Below the pieces are notes generated by a model that did no database searches, was not told where the DNA came from, and saw only the letters and a list, made by a program, of their open reading frames with translations. Below are positions 17,382-25,956 of a stretch of 64,000 nucleotides of DNA, piece by piece (the first letter of the stretch is position 1; each line of letters opens with the position of its first letter). The stretch spans positions 1 to 64,000 of the forward strand of contig NZ_AUFN01000012.1 of NCBI RefSeq assembly GCF_000426525.1. Direction: 5' to 3'. The position numbers were made by a program, and so were the translations under genes. This stretch comes from Nocardioides alkalitolerans DSM 16699. GTDB lineage: Bacteria; Actinomycetota; Actinomycetes; Propionibacteriales; Nocardioidaceae.

Positions 17382-18263
17382 ATGACCGAGAACGCTGCCG
17401 AGCTGCTCGACCTGCTCGACATCGAGACGATCGACGTCAACCTGTTCCGCGGGCGCCAGCCCGACACCTCGCGGCAACGCGTCTTCGGCGGGCAGGTCGC
17501 CGCCCAGGCGTTCGTCGCCGCGTGCCGCACGGTGCCCGACGACCGCTCGGCGCACTCCCTGCACTCCTACTTCCTGCTGCCGGGCGACCCGCACGTGCCG
17601 ATCGTGTACGACGTGCAGAACCTGCGCGACGGCCGGTCGTTCTCGACCCGCCGGGTGGTCGCACGCCAGCACGGCCGCGACATCTTCTACGTGACGATCA
17701 GCTTCCACGTGGAGGAGGAGGGCCTGAGCCACCAGGCGGCCGCGCCCGAGGTCGCGCCGCCGTCGGAGGCGATCAAGCTCGCCGACATCATCAGCTCGCA
17801 GGCGGACGACGCCGACGTCGAGCAGTGGAAGCGCGAGTGGTCGGCCCTCGACGTGCGGTACGTCGGGATCACCGGGATGGGGCTGCCGAAGGACCCCGAG
17901 CACCCCGCCCGGGCGCGCATGTGGGTGCGCGTCGACGGGGACATCCCCGAGGACCGGGCGCTGCAGCAGGCCACGTTCGTCTACGCGAGCGACCTCACGC
18001 TGCTCGGTGCGACGCTCGTGCCCCACGGCATCACGCTGAACTCGCCGACGGTCATGCCGGCGTCGCTCGACCACACGGTCTGGTTCCACCGCCCGTTCCG
18101 GGCGGACCGCTGGTGGCTCTACGACCAGGAGTCGCCGTCGTCGGCGGGTGCCCGGGGCCTCGCCCTGGCCGGCATCTACACGGAGGCGGGGGAGAGGGTG
18201 GCGAGCGTCGCCCAGGAGGGCCTCATCCGTCCCACCGACCCCTCACGGCTTCCTCAGGCCTGA
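17382..18263 (+). CDS. tesB: Acyl-CoA thioesterase II
   Basis: The 293-residue product is a double-hotdog TesB-type thioesterase that cleaves acyl-CoA to free fatty acid and CoA. Hallmarks are RVFGGQVAAQAF at about 32-43, the HSLHSYFLLPGDP block, GRSFSTRRVVARQHGRDIF in the first hotdog and SLDHTVWFHRPFRADRWWLY in the second, the usual catalytic region. The length is normal. AAAGG lies upstream of the ATG. It converges with the HtdX gene, with a hairpin between them. Confidence 0.95.
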   Translation: MTENAAELLDLLDIETIDVNLFRGRQPDTSRQRVFGGQVAAQAFVAACRTVPDDRSAHSLHSYFLLPGDPHVPIVYDVQNLRDGRSFSTRRVVARQHGRDIFYVTISFHVEEEGLSHQAAAPEVAPPSEAIKLADIISSQADDADVEQWKREWSALDVRYVGITGMGLPKDPEHPARARMWVRVDGDIPEDRALQQATFVYASDLTLLGATLVPHGITLNSPTVMPASLDHTVWFHRPFRADRWWLYDQESPSSAGARGLALAGIYTEAGERVASVAQEGLIRPTDPSRLPQA

Positions 18264-18289
18264 GCCGGCCGACCCCGCGCGGGTCGCGG

Positions 18290-18315
18290 CCCCCGACCCG
18301 GCGATGGGTCGGGGG
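18290..18315. terminator. Hairpin terminator between convergent tesB and htdX genes
   Basis: CCCCCGACCC, a 6-nt loop, GGGTCGGGGG: a perfect 10-bp stem placed 27 bp after the tesB stop and 12 bp before the stop of the opposing gene. Its symmetry lets it work in both directions. Confidence 0.75.
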
Positions 18316-18326
18316 ACGCGGGTCCG

Positions 18327-19247
18327 TCAGAGCGCCGTGGTGCGCCCCAGCAGGTGGAAGCTGCCGCTGCGGGGGTCCGACAGCGAGAACGCGTAGCCGT
18401 CGTCGGTCGGCCGCGAGCCGAACGCGACCGTGCCGGGCAGGAAGATCGGCTTGCGGAACGACACCTCGACCGTCACCGCGTCGGGCAGTCGGTTCTCCAG
18501 CGCGGCGAGGCAGCGGGCCTTGCTCCACATGCCGTGGGCGATCTGCCGCTTGAAGCCGAGCGCCCTGGCGGTCAGCGGGTAGAGGTGGATCGGGTTGTGG
18601 TCGCCCGAGACCGCGGCGTAGCGACGCCCGAGGTCGGCGCCGAGCCGCCACCGCGCGCCCGTGGGGGCGACGTCCTCGAAGGTCGTGCCGAACGGCGCGT
18701 CCTTCGTGCCCGCGCCGCGCCGCAGGTAGGTCGACGTGCTCTCCCAGACGAGGTCGTCCCCGACGTACGCCGTGGTGACGAAGTCGAGCACCCTGCCCTT
18801 GGGGTGCGGCCGCGGCGCTCCGACCGCCGTGCGTACGGCGAGCGTCTCGCCCACCTGCACGGGGCGGTGCCCCGTGATCGAGTTCTCGAGGTGCACCGTG
18901 CCGATGGCCGGGTAGGGGAACGCCGGGTCGCTCATGATGGCCATGTGCAGCGGGAACGCCAGCATGTGCGGGTAGGACAGCGGGGCGGTGTCCTTGACCG
19001 GGAAGCCGCAGACCGCGGCGTACGCGTCGACCTCGGACCGCTCGACGACCACGGCCGGGCGGGTGAACGCGAGGCCGGTGAAGCCGGACGCGCTGCTCTT
19101 GCGCACGCCCGGGAGGCGGTTGACGACGGGCAGCGCGGGCAGCGCCGCACGGGCGAGCACGGACAGTCCGCCGGTGCTGCCCGAGAGCTCCTTGGCCGGT
19201 GCGTCGGCGCCCGCGGGGCCGGAGGACGGGGTGCGTGCCACGGTCAC
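18327..19247 (-). CDS. htdX: MaoC-like (3R)-hydroxyacyl-CoA/ACP dehydratase, HtdX type
   Basis: The 306-residue protein is a two-hotdog hydratase. The C-terminal hotdog holds the hydratase-2 motif (YAAVSGDHNPIHLYPLTARALGF at about 219-241, catalytic Asp and His) followed by HGMWSKA. The N-terminal half (about 60-180) is the degenerate partner fold. It hydrates or dehydrates the 2-enoyl intermediate of fatty acid metabolism. The GTG start overlaps the fabG4 stop by GTGA. In M. tuberculosis the same trio occurs (htdX, fabG4, divergent fadA2), which supports the assignment. Confidence 0.88.
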   Translation of the reverse strand: MTVARTPSSGPAGADAPAKELSGSTGGLSVLARAALPALPVVNRLPGVRKSSASGFTGLAFTRPAVVVERSEVDAYAAVCGFPVKDTAPLSYPHMLAFPLHMAIMSDPAFPYPAIGTVHLENSITGHRPVQVGETLAVRTAVGAPRPHPKGRVLDFVTTAYVGDDLVWESTSTYLRRGAGTKDAPFGTTFEDVAPTGARWRLGADLGRRYAAVSGDHNPIHLYPLTARALGFKRQIAHGMWSKARCLAALENRLPDAVTVEVSFRKPIFLPGTVAFGSRPTDDGYAFSLSDPRSGSFHLLGRTTAL

Positions 19248-20581
19248 GCCCCCAGCATCATCTGGCCGCAGACGCGGACGACGTTGCCGTTCACCGCGGT
19301 CGAGCCGGGGGAGGCGTACCAGGCGATCGTCTCGGCGACGTCGACGGGCAGACCACCCTGGGCCATGGCGTTCAGCCGCTGACCGACCTCGCGCGTCGCG
19401 AACGGTACGGCGGCCGTCATCGCCGTGATGATGAAGCCCGGGGCGACGGCGTTGACGGTGATGCCGTCGGTGAGCTCGGGAGCGAGCGCGTCGACGAAGC
19501 CGATGACCCCGGCCTTGGAGGCCGCGTAGTTGGTCTGGCCGACGTTGCCCGCTATGCCGGCGATGGAGGCGACCCCGACGATGCGGCCGTTCGGGTTGAC
19601 CGCGCCCTGGGCGAGCAGCTCGGCGGTGATCCGCTCCGGGGCCGTCAGGTTGACCGCGATGACGGAGTCCCAGCGGTCCTCCTTCATGTTCGCGAGCTTC
19701 TTGTCGCGCGTGATGCCGGCGTTGTGGACGACGATGTCGACCCCGCCGTGCTTCTCCTTGACGTGGTGCGCGATGCGCTGCGGGGCGTCCTTGCCCGTGA
19801 TGTCGAGGGCGATGTGGTCGCCGTCGAGCTCCTTGACGAGCGCCACCAGGTCGGAGGCCGCCTGCGGCACGTCGACGCCGATGACGGTCGCGCCGTCGCG
19901 GTGCAGCACGCGGGCGATCTGCTCGCCGATGCCGCGGCTCGCGCCCGTGACCAGCGCGGTCTTGCCGGCCAGGGGACGGCTCCAGTCGGCGACGGGCTCG
20001 GCCGTGGTGGAGCCGACGGTGCCGACGCGGACGACCTGGCCCGAGACGTACGCCGACTTGGGGGAGAGGAAGAAGGCGAGGGTCGAGTCCACCGCGGCCT
20101 CGGCGCCCGGGGCGACGTACACGAGCTGCACGGTGCCGCCGCGACCGATCTCCTTGCCGAGCGAGCGGGTGAAGCCCTCGAGCGCGCGCTGGGCGACGCG
20201 CTCCTCGGCCGACGAGGTGGCCTCGGGCGGGGTGCCGAGGACGACGACGTGGGGGCAGGCGGCGAGGCTGCGGAGCACGGGCGTGAAGAAGTCGCGCAGC
20301 GCGTGCAGGTCGGGCGAGGCCGTGATGCCCGTGGCGTCGAAGACGAGCGCCTGGTAGGTCGCGTCCTCGTCGCGGACGGTCGTCGAGGTGATGCCGAGGT
20401 CGCCCAGCACCTCCGGCAGCTGCTCCGCGAGGCGACCGGCGCCGCCGAGGAGCACCGTGCCCGCGACGAGCGGGGCGCCCTCGGTGTAGCGGTCGAGCCG
20501 CATCGGGCTGGGCAGGCCGAGGTTCTTGGCGAGGAACTTGCCGACGGGGGTCGACACGAAACCCTGGTAGCGGTCGGTCAT
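19244..20581 (-). CDS. fabG4: 3-oxoacyl-CoA/ACP reductase, FabG4 type
   Basis: The 445-residue protein is a long FabG with an N-terminal flavodoxin-like domain of about 200 residues and a C-terminal short-chain dehydrogenase. The C-terminal part has the nucleotide loop TGASRGIG at about 214-221, HNAGITRD, the catalytic Ser in the ASIAG block and YAASK. High-molecular-weight FabG4 of mycobacteria has this layout and is NADH-dependent. The ATG has a GGACCTCC ribosome binding region. It is the first gene of the fabG4-htdX pair, divergent from fadA2. Confidence 0.92.
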   Translation of the reverse strand: MTDRYQGFVSTPVGKFLAKNLGLPSPMRLDRYTEGAPLVAGTVLLGGAGRLAEQLPEVLGDLGITSTTVRDEDATYQALVFDATGITASPDLHALRDFFTPVLRSLAACPHVVVLGTPPEATSSAEERVAQRALEGFTRSLGKEIGRGGTVQLVYVAPGAEAAVDSTLAFFLSPKSAYVSGQVVRVGTVGSTTAEPVADWSRPLAGKTALVTGASRGIGEQIARVLHRDGATVIGVDVPQAASDLVALVKELDGDHIALDITGKDAPQRIAHHVKEKHGGVDIVVHNAGITRDKKLANMKEDRWDSVIAVNLTAPERITAELLAQGAVNPNGRIVGVASIAGIAGNVGQTNYAASKAGVIGFVDALAPELTDGITVNAVAPGFIITAMTAAVPFATREVGQRLNAMAQGGLPVDVAETIAWYASPGSTAVNGNVVRVCGQMMLGA

Positions 20582-20640
20582 GGTGGGAGGTCCTCCGGTG
20601 CGCGAGTGGTCGGTGCGACTGGCATGCTGGTGGCGAAGAG

Positions 20641-20667
20641 ACTACCGGCCAGTAAGTAACAGGTAGT
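20641..20667. promoter_or_regulatory. Candidate dyad in fabG4-fadA2 intergenic region
   Basis: ACTACC, 15 nt, GGTAGT: perfect 6-bp arms in the 193-bp divergent promoter region. An AGTAAGTAACAGGTAG core lies between and overlaps the arms and is unusually AT-rich for this genome, so it probably also contains promoter hexamers. It may be where a lipid-responsive repressor acts, perhaps the TetR protein encoded at 22149-22886. Confidence 0.35.
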
Positions 20668-20774
20668 GTAACTCTGTGTCCACCGTTCGTGACCTGACCC
20701 TCAGGGGGCTTGTCGCCACGGCCCGGACGTCGCCAGGATAGGCGCAGCCACGTCAAGGATCAGGAGCAGAACCC

Positions 20775-22058
20775 ATGCAGGCTCAGACCCGGCGGGTCGC
20801 CGTCATCGGCGGCAACCGCATCCCGTTCGCCCGTTCGAACTCCGTCTACTCCGACGCCTCCAACCAGGAGATGCTGACCGCCGCCATCGACGGCCTCGTC
20901 ACGCGCTTCGGGCTCGAGGGCGAGCAGGTCGGGGAGGTCGTCGCCGGTGCGGTGCTCAAGCACTCGCGCGACTTCAACCTCGCCCGCGAGTCGGTGCTCG
21001 GCTCGAAGCTGGCGCCCACCACGCCGGCCACCGACATCCAGCAGGCCTGCGGCACCGGCCTGCAGGCCGCGATCCAGGTCGCGAACAAGATCGCCCTCGG
21101 CCAGATCGAGGTCGGCATCGCCGGCGGCTCCGACACCACCTCCGACGCGCCCATCGCGCTGGGGGAGAACCTCCGCAAGGTCCTGCTGCAGGCCAACCGG
21201 GCGAAGGACCTCAAGGGTCGTCTCGCGGCCCTCGCGAAGATCCGTCCCGGCGACATCGTGCCGACGATCCCGCAGAACGGCGAGCCGCGCACCGGCCTCT
21301 CCATGGGCGACCACCAGGCCCTCACCGCGCTGGAGTGGCAGATCAGCCGCGAGGCCCAGGACGAGCTGGCGGCGTCGTCGCACCAGAAGCTGGCCGCGTC
21401 GTACGACGCCGGCTGGCAGGACGACCTGATCACCCCGTTCCGGGGCGTGGAGCGCGACACGAACCTCCGGGCCGACTCCACCGCCGAGAAGCTGGGCAAG
21501 CTGAAGCCGGTCTTCGGCCGGGGCGAGGCCGCCACCATGACGGCCGGCAACTCGACGCCCCTCACCGACGGTGCCTCCGTCGTGCTGCTGGCGTCGGAGG
21601 AGTGGGCGAAGGAGAAGGGCCTGCCCGTCCTCGCGTTCCTCACCGGCTACGAGACGGCGGCCGTCGACTACGTGCACGGCGGCGAGGGCCTGCTGATGGC
21701 GCCGGCCTACGCGATGCCGCGGATGCTGGAGCGCGAGGGCCACGCCTTCGGCGACTTCGACTTCTACGAGATCCACGAGGCCTTCGCCTCCCAGGTGCTC
21801 TCCACGCTGGCGGCCTGGGAGGACCCGGTGTTCTGCAAGGAGCGTCTCGGGCTCGACGCACCCCTCGGCTCCGTGGACCGCGCCAAGCTCAACGTCAAGG
21901 GCTCGTCGCTGGGTGCGGGGCACCCGTTCGCCGCGACCGGCGGCCGGATCATCGCCAACGCCGCCAAGCTGCTCGCGGAGAAGGGCTCCGGCAAGGCCGT
22001 CATCTCGGTCTGCGCGGCCGGCGGCCAGGGCGTGACCGCGATCCTCGAGCGCCCCTGA
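20775..22058 (+). CDS. fadA2: Acetyl-CoA C-acyltransferase (thiolase), FadA2/FadI type
   Basis: The 427-residue thiolase cleaves 3-ketoacyl-CoA in beta-oxidation or makes acetoacetyl-CoA. Visible motifs are the nucleophilic Cys in QQACGTGLQAA at about 93, the MTAGNSTPLTDGA block, the NEAF-equivalent EIHEAFASQVL and the C-terminal CAAGGQG with the second active Cys. The EIHEAF sequence and length match the FadI/FadA2 branch. The ATG has a CAGGAG ribosome binding site. It is divergent from fabG4-htdX, so the three genes probably share control. Confidence 0.93.
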   Translation: MQAQTRRVAVIGGNRIPFARSNSVYSDASNQEMLTAAIDGLVTRFGLEGEQVGEVVAGAVLKHSRDFNLARESVLGSKLAPTTPATDIQQACGTGLQAAIQVANKIALGQIEVGIAGGSDTTSDAPIALGENLRKVLLQANRAKDLKGRLAALAKIRPGDIVPTIPQNGEPRTGLSMGDHQALTALEWQISREAQDELAASSHQKLAASYDAGWQDDLITPFRGVERDTNLRADSTAEKLGKLKPVFGRGEAATMTAGNSTPLTDGASVVLLASEEWAKEKGLPVLAFLTGYETAAVDYVHGGEGLLMAPAYAMPRMLEREGHAFGDFDFYEIHEAFASQVLSTLAAWEDPVFCKERLGLDAPLGSVDRAKLNVKGSSLGAGHPFAATGGRIIANAAKLLAEKGSGKAVISVCAAGGQGVTAILERP

Positions 22059-22081
22059 CCCCACGCGTCCCGTCCGCACGA

Positions 22082-22121
22082 CCGGGCCGGCGGTCTCCCC
22101 TGGGGGAGGTCGCCGGCCCGG
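22082..22121. terminator. Very long hairpin between fadA2 and tetR-family gene
   Basis: CCGGGCCGGCG and CGCCGGCCCGG form a perfect 11-bp outer stem and CTCCC/GGGAG continues the pairing to a 4-nt loop, about 18 bp in all. It lies 24 bp after the fadA2 stop between convergent genes and is a likely bidirectional terminator. Confidence 0.75.
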
Positions 22122-22148
22122 CTGCGTACGGCGGGTGCGTACGGCGCG

Positions 22149-22886
22149 TCAGCGGGTGGTCGCGAGCGCCAGCGCCGAGGTCACCATGTAGGCGCGGACC
22201 TGCTCGGTCGAGATGCTCGAGACGGTCGGGATGCCGGGCGCCGCCTCCTTGACCAGGATGCCGACGCGGGCCAGCTGGAGGGCGCCGAGGCCGCTGGCGT
22301 AGAGCGTGTTGGAGAGCAGGATCGGGTCGGCCACGGTGAACTCGCCGGACCGCACGCCGTTCTCCAGCACTCCGCTCAGCACGGCCAGGCACCCGGAGAT
22401 GCCGCGTCCGAGGCGCAGGAGCGCGCTCTCGCTGATCTCGTCGAGCAGCTCGGTGCCGGTGCGTCGCATGAGCGTCTGGGCGCAGTCGACGAAGGCCGGG
22501 TAGGCCATGCCGTAGTCGATGAAGGCGCTGACGACCGCCTCCAGGCGGACGGCGGCCGTGCCCTCGGTGGCCGCACCCCCCGCGAGCGCCTCACGGAGCT
22601 CGTCGAGATAGCCGACGAGGGTGAGGGCGAAGAGCTCCTCCTTGCCCGTGAAGTGCCGGTAGACGATCGCCCGGTTGATGCCGACGGCGCGGGCGACGTC
22701 CTCGATCTGTGCGTCGCGCACGCCCCGCTCGTCGAACAGCTGGCGGGTGGCCTCGAGGATCTCGCGCTCACGCGCCCGGCGGCGGGACGCGGCCGCCGAG
22801 CGCCGGCGGTCGGTCGGGCCGTCGGCGGCGGCGCCGCTCGCGGTGCCCGTGCTGCGGCCGGCGGGGTCGGGCGCTACCGAGGTCAT
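22149..22886 (-). CDS. TetR-family transcriptional regulator
   Basis: The product is 245 residues from ATG 22886, chosen because TACGAT ends 7 nt upstream. The helix-turn-helix is at about 48-80 (IEDVARAVGINRAIVYRHFTGKEELF). It is preceded by a basic, Ala/Gly-rich N-terminal tail of about 35 residues, longer than usual. The helical C-terminal domain presumably binds an acyl-CoA or similar ligand. It probably represses itself and the divergent glycosylase gene through the dyad at 22900-22929. Its place beside fadA2 suggests fatty-acid control (inference). Confidence 0.88.
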   Translation of the reverse strand: MTSVAPDPAGRSTGTASGAAADGPTDRRRSAAASRRRAREREILEATRQLFDERGVRDAQIEDVARAVGINRAIVYRHFTGKEELFALTLVGYLDELREALAGGAATEGTAAVRLEAVVSAFIDYGMAYPAFVDCAQTLMRRTGTELLDEISESALLRLGRGISGCLAVLSGVLENGVRSGEFTVADPILLSNTLYASGLGALQLARVGILVKEAAPGIPTVSSISTEQVRAYMVTSALALATTR

Positions 22887-22899
22887 GCGGGGCATCGTA

Positions 22900-22929
22900 G
22901 TGCAACACGCAGTTGCACAGTCGTTGCAC
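22900..22929. promoter_or_regulatory. Three-half-site operator upstream of tetR-family gene
   Basis: GTGCAAC-ACGCA-GTTGCAC is a perfect 7-bp inverted repeat, followed 4 bp on by a third identical half-site GTTGCAC (22923-22929). It abuts the -10 hexamer of the tetR-family gene (22894-22899) and lies 24 bp upstream of the -10 of the divergent glycosylase gene, the normal place for an autorepressor. Confidence 0.7.
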
Positions 22930-22966
22930 ACGCGTCTGTCGGCGGCGCCGACTACCGTTCCGTGCC

Positions 22967-23923
22967 ATGGGCGGGCAGGTCGGCGAGGAACGGGTGTGGC
23001 GTCCCGGGTGGGCGTGCCCCGTGGCGACGGTGCTGCGCCAGCAGCGGCACGGGGCCGGCGACCCGACCTACGCGATCACCTCCGACGGCGCGCACTGGCG
23101 CACCTTCCGCACCCCCCTCGGCCCGGCCACGGTGCGGGTCCGTGCGCGGCCCGCGGCGGGCGAGGTCGTCGCCCGGGCCTGGGGCGACGGTGCCGCGTGG
23201 CTGCTCGACGCACTGCCCGGCCTGCTGGGCGCCGACGACGACGTGGCCGGCTTCGTGCCCCACCACCCCCAGGTGGCCGAGGCCTGGCGACGCTTCGGTG
23301 CGTGGCGACTCGGCCGCAGCGGCCTGGTGATGGACGCGCTGGTGCCCGCGGTGATCGAGCAGAAGGTCACCGGGCAGGAGGCGTTCCGGGGCTACGCCGC
23401 CCTCGTCCGGCGTCACGGCGAGCCGGCGCCGGGCCCGACCGACGGGCCGCGGCTGCACGTGGCCCCGACGGCCGCCGCGGTCGCCGCGGTGCCCTCCTGG
23501 GAGTGGCTGGCACTCCACATCGATCCGGCCCGCTCCCGCACGCTTGTCACCGCCGCCCGCGTGGCCGACGGCCTGGAGAGGTCGACCGGTCTGCCGTCCG
23601 CGGAGGTCGACCGGCGCCTGCGGTCGGTGCGGGGCATCGGGGTGTGGACGTCCGCGGAGGTGCGGCGTCGCGCCCACGGCGACGCCGACGCCGTGAGCTT
23701 CGGCGACTACCACGTGGCGAAGGACGTCGGCTGGGCCCTCACCGGCACCCCGGTCGACGACGACGGCATGGCCGAGCTCCTCGAGCCCTACCGCCCCCAC
23801 CGGGGCCGGGTGCCGGAGCTGCTCGCGATGGCCGGGCTGCACCGCCCGCGCCACGGCGCCCGGATGGCGCCCCGCGCCCACCTCCCGGCGACCGGTCGCG
23901 CCTGGCGCCGGCCCGCGCCCTGA
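22967..23923 (+). CDS. DNA-3-methyladenine glycosylase 2 (AlkA-like, HhH-GPD)
   Basis: The 318-residue product has an N-terminal beta domain and a helix-hairpin-helix GPD core. VIEQKVTGQEAFRGYAALV precedes the hairpin VRGIGVWTSAEV at about 222-233, and the AVSFGDYHVAKDV stretch carries the Asp at the catalytic position. Such enzymes excise alkylated bases from DNA. The ATG is 8 nt after TACCGT, so the transcript is probably leaderless. It diverges from the TetR regulator and may be under its control. The C-terminal 30 residues are Arg/Pro-rich and probably disordered. Confidence 0.85.
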   Translation: MGGQVGEERVWRPGWACPVATVLRQQRHGAGDPTYAITSDGAHWRTFRTPLGPATVRVRARPAAGEVVARAWGDGAAWLLDALPGLLGADDDVAGFVPHHPQVAEAWRRFGAWRLGRSGLVMDALVPAVIEQKVTGQEAFRGYAALVRRHGEPAPGPTDGPRLHVAPTAAAVAAVPSWEWLALHIDPARSRTLVTAARVADGLERSTGLPSAEVDRRLRSVRGIGVWTSAEVRRRAHGDADAVSFGDYHVAKDVGWALTGTPVDDDGMAELLEPYRPHRGRVPELLAMAGLHRPRHGARMAPRAHLPATGRAWRRPAP

Positions 23924-23979
23924 CCGCCGGTACGGTCCCCGACGCCTCCGTGTTCGGTGCACAGGTGCTCACCCGTCTC

Positions 23980-24038
23980 GGGTTACCGGTCGGTATGGCC
24001 TTGTGACCTGCGTAACCCTATGGTGAACCCTGCGTTAC
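23980..24038. promoter_or_regulatory. Promoter/operator region of the mce operon
   Basis: This stretch holds TATGGT (24019-24024) as a candidate -10. GGGTTAC (23980-23986) pairs perfectly with GTAACCC (24012-24018), and GTAAC (24012) also pairs with GTTAC (24034-24038). TGCGTAACCC and TGCGTTACCC form a direct repeat 21 bp apart. Overlapping dyads around the -10 suggest a regulator site for the nine-gene operon. Confidence 0.45.
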
Positions 24039-24078
24039 CCCAGTGAACCGCTTGAGGGAGTGGAACGGAGTCCAACGT

Positions 24079-25101
24079 GTGTCGTCGTCGTGCAGTGCCG
24101 TCGGTGTCGATCCGACGCCAGGTCCCCCGTGGGACCGGGCGTTCGGTGACGGCTTGAGCACGTCCGCGACCGACCGCTTCCCGACCGGCGCGGTGAGCCT
24201 GCCGTCCGCCGCCCTGCTGGACGCCCTCCGCGCGACGCCTGACGCTGCGCTGCTCGAGGCCCTCACCGGGCCCGACGGGGCGCGGCTCGTCGGACGCCTC
24301 CTCGATGTCGTGGTCGCGCACTCCACCACCGACACGTACGACGGTCCCGAGGTCGTCCTCCGCTTCGAGCTGGAGCGGCGCGGAGCCCTGGTGCACACCG
24401 CGTCGCTGCTCGTCGACCGGGGCGGCGTGGTGGTGCTGGGGGGCGAGGTCCGTCCCTCCGCCCGTGCCCGACGCGTCACGATCCGTACGAGCGTGCTCCG
24501 GTTCGCCCGGCTCGTCACCGACGAGCGCGACGCGGTCCTCGAGCTGCTCGCCGGTCGCCTCACGCTCGTCGGCGAGGAGATCGCCGTCCTCGCCGCCGGC
24601 CGGGTGCTGCGGGTGCCCGACCGCGTGGCCCCGCTCGTCGACCCGGGCGCGCTCGACCCGGTGGCCGTCGCCACCGTGCTCCGGGGCGTCCCCACCGACC
24701 AGCTCCGCGCGGTGATGACGGGCCCCTTCCGCCCCGTCGTGCTCGACGAGGTCTTCCGGCGGCTGCCGGAGCACCTCAGCCCCCGGGTGCCGAGCCGGCT
24801 CCGGGTGGCGGTCGTCTTCCGCCTCGCGGGCGCGCCGGGCGGCGGTCACGACCGGTACGTCGTCGAGCTCGCCGACGGCGTGGCCACGACGTACCCCCTG
24901 GTCGGCCCCGCGGGTGCCGACGAGAGCGTCGATCAGCACCGCGACGCCACGATCACCTGCAGCGGCGAGGACTTCCTGCGAGTCGCCACCGGCCACCTCA
25001 ACCCGCTGACGGGGGTCCTGCGCGGCCTCCTGCGGGTGCGGGGCGACCGGGCGAAGGCCCTCCTGCTCAGCTCCGCCATCGACATCCCCCGTCCGAGCTG
25101 A
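24079..25101 (+). CDS. Tandem SCP2 sterol-carrier-like protein, first gene of mce operon
   Basis: GTG 24079 is chosen because GGAG lies 8 nt upstream; GTG 24043 in the same frame is possible. The 340-residue protein holds two SCP2-like lipid-binding domains, about 60-190 (VVLRFELERRGALVHT, then VTIRTSVLRFARLVTDERDA) and about 240-335 (DRYVVELADGVATTYPL, then ATITCSGEDFLRVATGHLNP). SCP2 folds hold sterols or acyl-lipids in the cytoplasm. It sits 10 bp ahead of the first YrbE permease gene, so it may accept or hand over the imported lipid (inference). A linker with AVMTGPFRPVVLDEVFRRLP joins the domains. Confidence 0.75.
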   Translation: MSSSCSAVGVDPTPGPPWDRAFGDGLSTSATDRFPTGAVSLPSAALLDALRATPDAALLEALTGPDGARLVGRLLDVVVAHSTTDTYDGPEVVLRFELERRGALVHTASLLVDRGGVVVLGGEVRPSARARRVTIRTSVLRFARLVTDERDAVLELLAGRLTLVGEEIAVLAAGRVLRVPDRVAPLVDPGALDPVAVATVLRGVPTDQLRAVMTGPFRPVVLDEVFRRLPEHLSPRVPSRLRVAVVFRLAGAPGGGHDRYVVELADGVATTYPLVGPAGADESVDQHRDATITCSGEDFLRVATGHLNPLTGVLRGLLRVRGDRAKALLLSSAIDIPRPS

Positions 25102-25111
25102 GGAGCCCGAC

Positions 25112-25945
25112 GTGTCCGCAACCAGCCGCGCCGTCCCCGGCCTCGCTCTCGTGAGCGACCTCCGGGGTCGATTCCAAGCCGGCATCAGCACGACCGGGGC
25201 GATGATCATCCTGGCCATCGAGGCCACGCGAGCGATCTTCGTCGACATCGTGCAGCGCAAGTTCTCCTGGCAGGAGGCGCTGTTCCAGGCGTGGTTCATG
25301 ACCAAGGTGTCGCTCCTGCCCACCATCATGGTCGCGATCCCGTTCGGCGTGATCGTGTCGGTGCAGATCGGCGGGGTCGCCAACCAGATCGGTGCCATCT
25401 CCTTCAGCGGCGCCGTCAACGGCATCGGCGTGCTGCGCCAGGGCGCGCCCCTGGTGACCTCGCTGATGATCGCGGGCGCCGTCGGCTCCGCACTCTGCTC
25501 CGACATCGGCGCGCGCACGGTGCGCGAGGAGGTCGACGCGCTGCGGGTGATGGGCATCAACCCCGTCAACCGGCTCGTGGCGCCCCGGCTCTTCGCGGCG
25601 ATCGTGGTGGCGCTGCTGCTCAACGTGATCGTCGCGGTCACCGCCATCGCCACCGGCTACGTGCTCAACGTCGGCGGCGGCAACGTCAGCTCCGGCACGT
25701 ACCTCGGCTCGTTCGTCTCGTTCGCGCAGCCGACCGACCTGCTGCTGGCCGAGTTCAAGGCGGCGATCTTCGGCTTCATCGCCACGATCGTGGCCGCCCA
25801 CAAGGGCTTGGGCGCCTCCGGCGGCCCGAAGGGCGTCGCCGACGCGGTGAACCAGGCCGTGGTGCTGAGTTTCATCCTGCTGTCCGTCGTCAACGTCGGG
25901 CTCACGCAGGCCTACGTCATGCTCGTGCCGCAGCGGATCGCGTGA
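25112..25945 (+). CDS. yrbEA: MlaE/YrbE-family permease A of mce importer
   Basis: The 277-residue membrane protein has about five hydrophobic spans and the MlaE-family block EEVDALRVMGINPVNRLVAPR at about 140-160, the coupling region that meets the ATPase. YrbE proteins form the permease dimer of Mce lipid importers. GTG 25112 follows a GAGGAG site. It is the first of two permeases; no MceG/Mkl-type ATPase gene is in the window, so the ATPase must be encoded elsewhere, as in mycobacteria. Confidence 0.93.
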   Translation: MSATSRAVPGLALVSDLRGRFQAGISTTGAMIILAIEATRAIFVDIVQRKFSWQEALFQAWFMTKVSLLPTIMVAIPFGVIVSVQIGGVANQIGAISFSGAVNGIGVLRQGAPLVTSLMIAGAVGSALCSDIGARTVREEVDALRVMGINPVNRLVAPRLFAAIVVALLLNVIVAVTAIATGYVLNVGGGNVSSGTYLGSFVSFAQPTDLLLAEFKAAIFGFIATIVAAHKGLGASGGPKGVADAVNQAVVLSFILLSVVNVGLTQAYVMLVPQRIA

Positions 25946-25956
25946 GGGGAACGACC

